NCBI RefSeq assembly: GCF_028622115.1
Contig: NZ_CP097263.1
Location: 7,874,001-7,938,000 of the forward strand
Length of the DNA stretch: 64,000 bases
Direction: 5' to 3'
From: Kutzneria chonburiensis
GTDB taxonomy: Bacteria; Actinomycetota; Actinomycetes; Mycobacteriales; Pseudonocardiaceae
The notes beneath the pieces were generated by a model. That model was not told where the DNA came from and searched no databases. It worked only from the letters and a program-made list of their open reading frames with translations. The position numbers and the translations under genes were made by a program. How positions within the stretch are numbered: the stretch's first letter is position 1; each line of letters begins with the position of its first letter. This document shows positions 58,829 through 64,000 of this stretch, one piece after another.

Positions 58829-58919
58829 GCCGGCCAACCTAGCGCGCAGGGCCGCGGACGTTAGCACAAAATACTCGGGCGGTACTCCAGAATTTTCGTG
58901 GTATGGGCGGGAGGAGTTG

Positions 58920-59297
58920 TTGCCTCGTAGCCCCTTGTCGGCCTGCACGACGCCGGGCTGCCCGAACACGTCCACCGGTGGCAAGTGCACCCGGTGCCGC
59001 GCCGAGCAGCGCCGGGCCAGCGACCAGCAGCGCGGCAGCCCGGCGAGCCGTGGCTACGGCCGGCAGCACCGGGAGCGGTTCCGTGCCGGGGTGCTGGAGC
59101 GCGACCCGGTGTGTGTGCTGTGCAACAGCGCGCCGGCCACGGTCGCCGACCACCACCCGCTGAGCAGGCGGCAGCTGGTCGACTACGGGGCCGACCCCGA
59201 CGACCCGGCCTACGGCCGCGGGCTGTGCAGCACGTGCGACAAGCGGCAGACAGCACAGCGCCAGCCCGGCGGCTGGAACCGGCCCGCTGAGACATGA
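58920..59297 (+). CDS. HNH endonuclease near terminase
   Basis: 125 residues from TTG 58920 behind GGGAGG. CTTPGCPNTSTGGKCTRC zinc knuckle, then RFRAGVLERDPVCVLCNSAPATVADHHPLSRRQL...GLCSTCDKR, a phage HNH with the CxxC pairs and HH. HNH proteins by the terminase genes help cleave concatemers at cos sites. The longer frame to 58758 is antisense to the RHIM-like gene and is not used. Confidence 0.8.
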   Translation: MPRSPLSACTTPGCPNTSTGGKCTRCRAEQRRASDQQRGSPASRGYGRQHRERFRAGVLERDPVCVLCNSAPATVADHHPLSRRQLVDYGADPDDPAYGRGLCSTCDKRQTAQRQPGGWNRPAET

Positions 59298-59301
59298 CGG
59301 C

Positions 59302-59915
59302 CTACTCGATCTCCTCGTGCAGGTCTTCGGTCAGCCCCTCCGCCTCGGCTTGATCAACGACTAGGCCGTCCATCGCGTGAGGCGTGTCGCCAGCCGCGGC
59401 CGGTGCCGGGTACCACACTTGGAAGTGGAAACCTAGCCTGTCGGGACTAGCCTCCGGGTCGTCGACGCCAACGAGGCGATACCGGCTCGACCACCGGGCG
59501 TTCTTCCTGCCTTCAAAGGACAGGATGGCTATGAGCAGGTGGCCCATAAGCTGTCGACGCCGTGGATCAGGTTCGGCCAGGGAGTACCTGATTCCTGCCT
59601 GCATGAGGTTCTCGGCAGCGTGAATCCTTTCCATCGTGGGCTCGACACTGGCGAACCATGCCCGTACGAGCTCGATGATGGCACCAAACATCTCGTTGTT
59701 CGCACTAAGCAAGATCACCAGTGTCGCCATCGCAGAGGCTTCCTGACCGGCGACCTGGAATCCAAGGCTGCGCCGGCTTCCAGGTAGACCAGCAGCGGCG
59801 AGGCGCTCTCCTGGCGCATGACCACGCCGCCGTGGATAACCCCGGCCTGGACGGTGTTGCCGCTGTGGCCGGAGACCACGTTGGTGGTGTTCGTGCCGGG
59901 CGTCTCGTTGGTCAT
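59302..59915 (-). CDS. RHIM-like amyloid-motif protein B (frame break)
   Basis: About 205 residues after correction. ATG 59915: TTNVVSGHSGNTVQAGVIHGGVVM carries the same V-Q-A-G-x-I-x-G motif as its paralogue at 58415, and the helical part (LLVYLEAGAALGFQVAGQEASAMATLVILLSAN...RIHAAENLMQAGIRYSL) aligns too. One C too few at 59764-59768 shifts the frame as written. The C-terminal extension is beta-rich and specific to this copy. Reads opposite to the phage genes. Confidence 0.6.
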
Positions 59916-59948
59916 GCCGGCAGTGTGCACGATGGCAGCGGGTCTGAA

Positions 59949-59963
59949 TTAACTGTGAGTTAA
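59949..59963. promoter_or_regulatory. Palindrome TTAACT-GTG-AGTTAA
   Basis: Perfect 6-bp arms upstream of the amyloid-motif gene, sharing AGTTAA/TTAACT with the palindrome at 55938. Likely operator. A GGGGTG...CACCCC stem follows at about 59966-60000. Confidence 0.5.
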
Positions 59964-60203
59964 GCGGGGTGACCTGGCCGAGCCTCCACCAGGCCACCCC
60001 TGTGCCCACCGGGGAAGTGAGGCGGTTGATTCGCCTGCGTATACCGGTTGCTTGGAGGTATCCCCGCTGTAGGCGTGGTCAGGACCCTAGCCCTGCACCT
60101 TGTCAAGAGGTGAGGGGGTCGAAATCGCTGGCTTCAAGATCACTTGACCGCCGGGGTAGTCACGCGCACAGCGTGACAAGTCTGACGAACTGGGTAGTTG
60201 ATC

Positions 60204-61598
60204 ATGCCGCTGCAGAAGGCATTTCCGCTGGTCAAGCAGTCTTACGAGCTGGTCGGTGTTGATCGACTGACCCCGCACCCGGACAACCCCCGCCGCGGGG
60301 ACGTCGGCGTCCTGGTCGACAGCATCGAGGCCAACGGCTTCTACGGCGCCGTGGTGGCCCAGCTGTCCACCGGCTACGTCCTGGCCGGCAACCACCGGCT
60401 GATGGCCGCCCGTGAACACGGGCTGACCGTGCTGCCGGTGGTGTGGGTCGACGTGGACGACGAGGCGGCGCTGCGCATCCTGTTGGTGGACAACCGCTCC
60501 AACGACCTGGCCGACTACGACCAGGACGCGCTGGCGGTGCTGCTGGCCGGGTTGGAGGACTTGGCCGGCACCGGCTACGCCGAGCACGAGCTGGCCGCGC
60601 TGCTGGAGCCGTCTGAACCGCCTGACAGCGCGCCGGACGACGTCCCGCGGCAGTCGCTGGCCGAGCGCTTCGGCGTGCCGCCCTTCACGCTGCTGGACGC
60701 CCGCCGGGGCTACTGGCGCGACCGTAAAGCGGCCTGGCTGTCGCTGGGCCTGCGGTCGGAGCTGGGCCGGTCCGGCGGGCTGACGGGATCGTTCGACGAC
60801 GCCGCGCGGGCCAAGGCCGCCTACAACGGGCAGGCCCCGACCGGCGCGAGCTGGGAGGCCGGGACGTCCATCTTCGACCCGGTGCTGGCCGAGCTGCTGC
60901 TGCGCTGGTACACCGCGCCGGGCACGGCCGTGCTGGACCCGTTCGCCGGGGGCGCGGTCCGCGGCTTGGTCGCCGCCCGGCTGGGCCGCCGGTACACCGG
61001 CGTGGAGCTGCGCGCCGAACAGGTCGAGGCCAACGGGCAGGCCGCGGTGGACTGGATGGGCCGCGGGCTGCTGACCGCTGCGGCACCACAGTGGATCGTC
61101 GGCGACGCCCGCGACATCCGGGCGTTGGTGCCGAACACCGCATCCGGGACGTACGGGATGTTGTTCACGTGCCCGCCGTACTTCGACCTGGAGCGCTACA
61201 GCGACGACCCGGCCGACCTGTCGACCGCCGCCAGCTATGAGCAGTTCCTGGACGGCTACACCGACGCCCTGGCCGCCGCCACCGACCGGATGACGGACAA
61301 CGCCTTCGCCGCCATCGTCACCGGCGCGGTCCGCGACCGCCACGGCTACGTCCTGGACCTGCCGGCCGACACGAGCCGCATCATGGCCGGCCTGGGCTGG
61401 CGGCTCTACCAGGACGCCGTCCTGGCCACCCCGACCGGCAGCGCCGGCCTGCGCGCGGCCAGCGCGTTCCTGAAGTCGCGGAAGCTGGCGCGGGTTCACC
61501 AGATGGTCGCCGTGTACCACCGGGGCGACATCGGCGCGGTGCGCAGCTGGCCGGCGCCGGAGGTCGGCGAGGTGCTGGAGCTGGACGGGGAGGACTAG
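60204..61598 (+). CDS. ParB-domain DNA methyltransferase
   Basis: 464 residues from ATG 60204. N-terminal ParB/Srx domain (LTPHPDNPRRGDVGVLVDSIEANGFYGAVVAQLSTGYVLAGNHRLMAAREHG). C-terminal methyltransferase: motif I DPFAGGAVRG, motif IV TCPPYFDLERYSDD. Probably N6-adenine or N4-cytosine specific. Such phage enzymes protect DNA from host restriction or mark packaging sites. It is first of the packaging group; 288 bp of gap before it may hold the cos site. Confidence 0.88.
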   Translation: MPLQKAFPLVKQSYELVGVDRLTPHPDNPRRGDVGVLVDSIEANGFYGAVVAQLSTGYVLAGNHRLMAAREHGLTVLPVVWVDVDDEAALRILLVDNRSNDLADYDQDALAVLLAGLEDLAGTGYAEHELAALLEPSEPPDSAPDDVPRQSLAERFGVPPFTLLDARRGYWRDRKAAWLSLGLRSELGRSGGLTGSFDDAARAKAAYNGQAPTGASWEAGTSIFDPVLAELLLRWYTAPGTAVLDPFAGGAVRGLVAARLGRRYTGVELRAEQVEANGQAAVDWMGRGLLTAAAPQWIVGDARDIRALVPNTASGTYGMLFTCPPYFDLERYSDDPADLSTAASYEQFLDGYTDALAAATDRMTDNAFAAIVTGAVRDRHGYVLDLPADTSRIMAGLGWRLYQDAVLATPTGSAGLRAASAFLKSRKLARVHQMVAVYHRGDIGAVRSWPAPEVGEVLELDGED

Positions 61599-61601
61599 GC
61601 G

Positions 61602-62060
61602 ATGTACCGGGGTGGACCCGCGCCGAAGCCCACGGCGCTGCGGCTGATCGAGGGCGACCGGGCCGACCGGATCAACCCGGCCGAGCCGATCCCGCGCGGG
61701 CTGCCGCCGGTGTGCCCGGACGGGGTGTCGGACGACGTGCGGGCCATCTGGGACTACACGGTGGCCGAGCTGGACGCGATGGGCACCGCCGCCGCGGCCG
61801 ACCGCGACGCCCTGTTGTGCTACTGCGAAGCCGTGGTCAGCCATCGGCGGGCTTCGGCGGTGCTGGCCAACAGCGCGGTGTTGGTCAAGGGCATCCACGG
61901 CGGCATGGTCCGCAATCCCGCGTTGCAGATTCAGCGCGACAGCGCGGGCATCATCCGTGCGTTCGCGCAGGAGTTCGGCCTGACACCGAGTGCGCGCACG
62001 CGCATCGAGGTCAAGGGCGCAAGCGATGACGGAAACCCCTTCGCAGGCACGGGCACCTGA
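61602..62060 (+). CDS. Terminase small subunit, P27 family
   Basis: 152 residues, ATG 61602. Family pattern KPTALRLIEGDRADRINPAEPIPRGLPPVCPDGVSDDVRAIWDYTVAELDAMG and GLTPSARTRIEVKG. Binds phage DNA to start packaging. Overlaps the large subunit by 35 bp. Confidence 0.9.
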   Translation: MYRGGPAPKPTALRLIEGDRADRINPAEPIPRGLPPVCPDGVSDDVRAIWDYTVAELDAMGTAAAADRDALLCYCEAVVSHRRASAVLANSAVLVKGIHGGMVRNPALQIQRDSAGIIRAFAQEFGLTPSARTRIEVKGASDDGNPFAGTGT

Positions 62061-63735
62061 CCTCCAGCTGGCCCCGGAAGTCTTGTGGTACCTGGAATCG
62101 CGCGGCATCCCGCTGCCCGAGTGCCCGCCGAAGCTGGCGACGCCGTCGCCGGGCGAGGTCGACGGGGCGCGGTTCGACGCGTCCCGTGTGGACAAGGTGC
62201 TGAAGGTCTTCTCGCTGCTGCGCCACACACAAGGCAAGTGGGCGGGCCGGCCGCTGAAGCCCGACCCGTGGCAAGTCGCCTACATCTTGTGCCCGGTGTT
62301 CGGGTGGGTCCGGCGCAACGATGACGGCGACTGGGTGCGGGTGGTCCGCAGGCTCTACGTGGACATCCCGCGCAAGAACGGGAAGACCACGACGGCGGGC
62401 GGCATCGCCACCTACCTGACCGCGGCCGATGACGAGGCCGGCGCGCAGGTCTACGCGGTGGCCGCCGGGCGCGACCAGGCCCGGTTCTGCTTCGACCCGG
62501 TCAAGGCGATGGCGGAGAAGAGCCCCGCGTTGTCCCGGTTCGTCAAGACGCGCCAGTCCCGCATCGTCCACGAGCCGTCCGGCAGCTACTTCGCCGTGGT
62601 GTCCCGCGTCGCCGAGCTGTTGCACGGCGCGAACATCCACGGCGCAGTGGTCGACGAGCTTCACGTGCACGCGACGCCGGACCTGGTGGAGACGGTGGAG
62701 ACCGGCACCGGGTCGCGCACGCAGCCGCTGGTCCTGATCATCACCACCGCCGACGACGGCCGGCAGCACACCATCTACGCCCGGCGCCGGGACTACGTCG
62801 AACAGGTCGCCCGCCGCGCGCTGACCGACGACAGCCTGTACGGCGTCGTGTGGGCGGCCGACGAGCAAGACGACCCGTTCGACGAGGCGACGTGGCGCAA
62901 GGCAAACCCGGGCTACGGGGTCAGCCCGTCGCGGGAGTACCTGCGGCAGGCCGCCAACGAGGCGAAGCAGTCCCCGGCGGACCTCGCGAAGTTCCTGCGC
63001 CTGCACTTGGGTTTGCGCACGAAGCAGGAGACGCGGTTCATTGACATGGCCGCCTGGGACGCCAACGCGTCCCTGGTGGACACCGCGGCGCTGGTCGGCA
63101 AGACCTGTTACGGCGGCCTGGACCTGGCCGCCACGTCGGACCTGACGGCGCTGTGCTGGGTGTTCCCCGACGGCACCGGCGGCCATGACGCGCTGTGGCG
63201 GCTGTGGGTGCCCGAGGCGGCGCTGCCGGCGCTGAGCCGCCGCACCCACGGCCAGGCCGACGTGTGGGCCCGCCAGGGGCTGCTGACGGTCACGCCGGGC
63301 GACGTCGCCGACTACGACTACATCCGGGCCGCGATCAACGCCGACCGGGAGCGCTACGTGGTCGAGGCCATCGCCTACGACCCGTGGAACGCCACGCAGC
63401 TGGTCACCGACCTGGTCGGCGACGACGCGCCGATGGTCAAGATGCGGCAGGGCTTCGCCTCGATGTCCGCCCCGTGCAAGGAGTTCCAGCGGGTCGTGTT
63501 GGACGGGTCGGCCGACCGGCCGCGGTTCCGGCACGGCGGCAACGGCGCGATCCGCTGGCAGGTGGACAACCTGGGCGTGGAGATGGACGCGGCCGGCAAC
63601 GTCAAGCCCAGCAAGAAAACCTCAGGCGACAAGATCGACGGCGTGGTTGCCGCGATCATGGCGTTGGACCAGGCCACCCGTGCCGCTGGTGACGCGCACA
63701 GCATGTACGACAGCGCAGATTTGCTTGTCCTGTAA
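62026..63735 (+). CDS. Terminase large subunit
   Basis: 569 residues, ATG 62026. Packaging motor ATPase: Walker A PRKNGKTT (115-122), Walker B AVVDELH with Asp210-Glu211, and motif III ITTADDG. The nuclease part has the acidic residues GGLDLAATSDLTALCW, EAIAYDPWNATQLV and GDKIDGVVA. Complete. Confidence 0.95.
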   Translation: MTETPSQARAPDLQLAPEVLWYLESRGIPLPECPPKLATPSPGEVDGARFDASRVDKVLKVFSLLRHTQGKWAGRPLKPDPWQVAYILCPVFGWVRRNDDGDWVRVVRRLYVDIPRKNGKTTTAGGIATYLTAADDEAGAQVYAVAAGRDQARFCFDPVKAMAEKSPALSRFVKTRQSRIVHEPSGSYFAVVSRVAELLHGANIHGAVVDELHVHATPDLVETVETGTGSRTQPLVLIITTADDGRQHTIYARRRDYVEQVARRALTDDSLYGVVWAADEQDDPFDEATWRKANPGYGVSPSREYLRQAANEAKQSPADLAKFLRLHLGLRTKQETRFIDMAAWDANASLVDTAALVGKTCYGGLDLAATSDLTALCWVFPDGTGGHDALWRLWVPEAALPALSRRTHGQADVWARQGLLTVTPGDVADYDYIRAAINADRERYVVEAIAYDPWNATQLVTDLVGDDAPMVKMRQGFASMSAPCKEFQRVVLDGSADRPRFRHGGNGAIRWQVDNLGVEMDAAGNVKPSKKTSGDKIDGVVAAIMALDQATRAAGDAHSMYDSADLLVL

Positions 63736-63759
63736 GGAAAACAGAACAGGGGTTGTGCC

Positions 63760-63981
63760 GTGTGGTCACAGCGGGATCGGCTCATGCGGGCCGCCCTGCG
63801 CGCGCGGTTCCTGGTCTTCCTGCGCGACGGCGGCAGCTTCAGCGGCCTGTTGGTCGACGTGGACGACCGCACGGCGATGTTCACCGACGTGAAGTTGGTG
63901 CAGGCACACGGAACCCTGCCGGCCGACGGCACGGTGTTCGTGGACCGCGCCCGCATCGCCTACCTCCAGGACGGTGGCTGA
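63760..63981 (+). CDS. Small post-terminase protein
   Basis: 73 residues, GTG 63760. Reads RFLVFLRDGGSFSGLLVDVDDRTAMFTDVKLV, like a small beta-barrel. Its stop overlaps the next ATG. Unknown. Confidence 0.6.
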   Translation: MWSQRDRLMRAALRARFLVFLRDGGSFSGLLVDVDDRTAMFTDVKLVQAHGTLPADGTVFVDRARIAYLQDGG

Positions 63982-64000
63982 TGCGACTGTCCAACGGCGA
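63981..64000 (+). CDS. Start of next prophage gene (partial)
   Basis: ATG 63981, reads MRLSNG to the window edge. By position this is where the portal gene would be, but the visible part is too short to tell. Confidence 0.35.

Larger units (their letters stand above)
44016..64000. mobile_element. Integrated prophage, left part (right end outside window)
   Basis: A serine integrase at the left edge, divergent repressors, an early operon, an HNH nuclease, a ParB-methyltransferase, small and large terminase and a short post-terminase gene, in the order usual for actinobacterial siphophages. It interrupts a chromosomal repeat on the left. Only early and packaging genes are in view; structural and lysis genes and attR must lie to the right. 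Confidence 0.92.

Noticed and set aside
58758-59297. Longer HNH gene from 58758
   Set aside because: The first 54 codons are antisense to the amyloid-motif gene and lack a start site; TTG 58920 has a good ribosome site and matches family length.

Overview
The window is high-GC actinobacterial chromosome. It shows GTG/TTG starts, many leaderless genes with a -10 box 6-8 nt before the start codon, DUF3263 and LytR_C proteins, a GroEL2 with two CIRCE operators and no groES, and DasR-type operators. Gene content fits a filamentous Pseudonocardiales species (Kutzneria/Amycolatopsis-like), but the genus is inference.

Region 1 (1-24950) is mostly housekeeping and metabolism. It holds a DHA2 efflux pump, a secreted streptogrisin-like protease, and the thiamine genes: thiE against thiO-thiS-thiG behind one TPP riboswitch, and thiC-thiD behind a second. 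It also has MarR and HxlR regulators with palindromic operators, two quinone-oxidoreductase-like enzymes, a compact glycosyltransferase, peptide deformylase, a CDC48-like double AAA ATPase, psd-pssA for phosphatidylethanolamine, moeA, a cold-shock protein, a Ser/Thr kinase and groEL2.

Region 2 (24950-35250) is accessory. A TPR-CHAT protease-like protein, a beta-sandwich protein, a sigma factor and a small protein with four GGIPHAE repeats lie on one strand and look like one system. Next to it, a CutC-family gene and a GH20 hexosaminidase each carry a DasR-type site at a leaderless promoter. An MFS pump and a diguanylate cyclase follow.

Region 3 (35250-43950) holds pspC, then a complete cox-type molybdenum hydroxylase cluster: MoxR ATPase, VWA/CoxE, XdhC/CoxF, CoxS, CoxL (form II active site), CoxM and CoxG. 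The moeA gene of region 1 supplies the cofactor pathway. A small RHH/PIN-like toxin-antitoxin pair comes next.

Region 4 (about 44016-64000 and beyond) is the left part of a prophage. It interrupts a copy of a chromosomal hairpin repeat whose intact copy is at 15892-15975. The order is: serine integrase preceded by two dead resolvase-like proteins, divergent repressors with repeated operators, a long translationally coupled early operon (RAD52/Sak-like annealing protein, HNH, replication protein, zinc-finger and membrane proteins), a dead-resolvase/ParB-like fusion, a tRNA-like element, an HNH gene flanked by two genes with RHIM-like amyloid motifs, a ParB-methyltransferase, and small and large terminase. 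The right end lies outside the window.

Reading caution: at least nine conserved genes are broken or fused by a single-base length change, mostly in a homopolymer (thiO, thiO/thiS, thiS/thiG, thiD, the AAA ATPase, psd/pssA, the first two prophage genes, the phage replication gene, one RHIM-like gene). This looks more like sequencing error than biology, so I annotate the likely true genes and mark each break.
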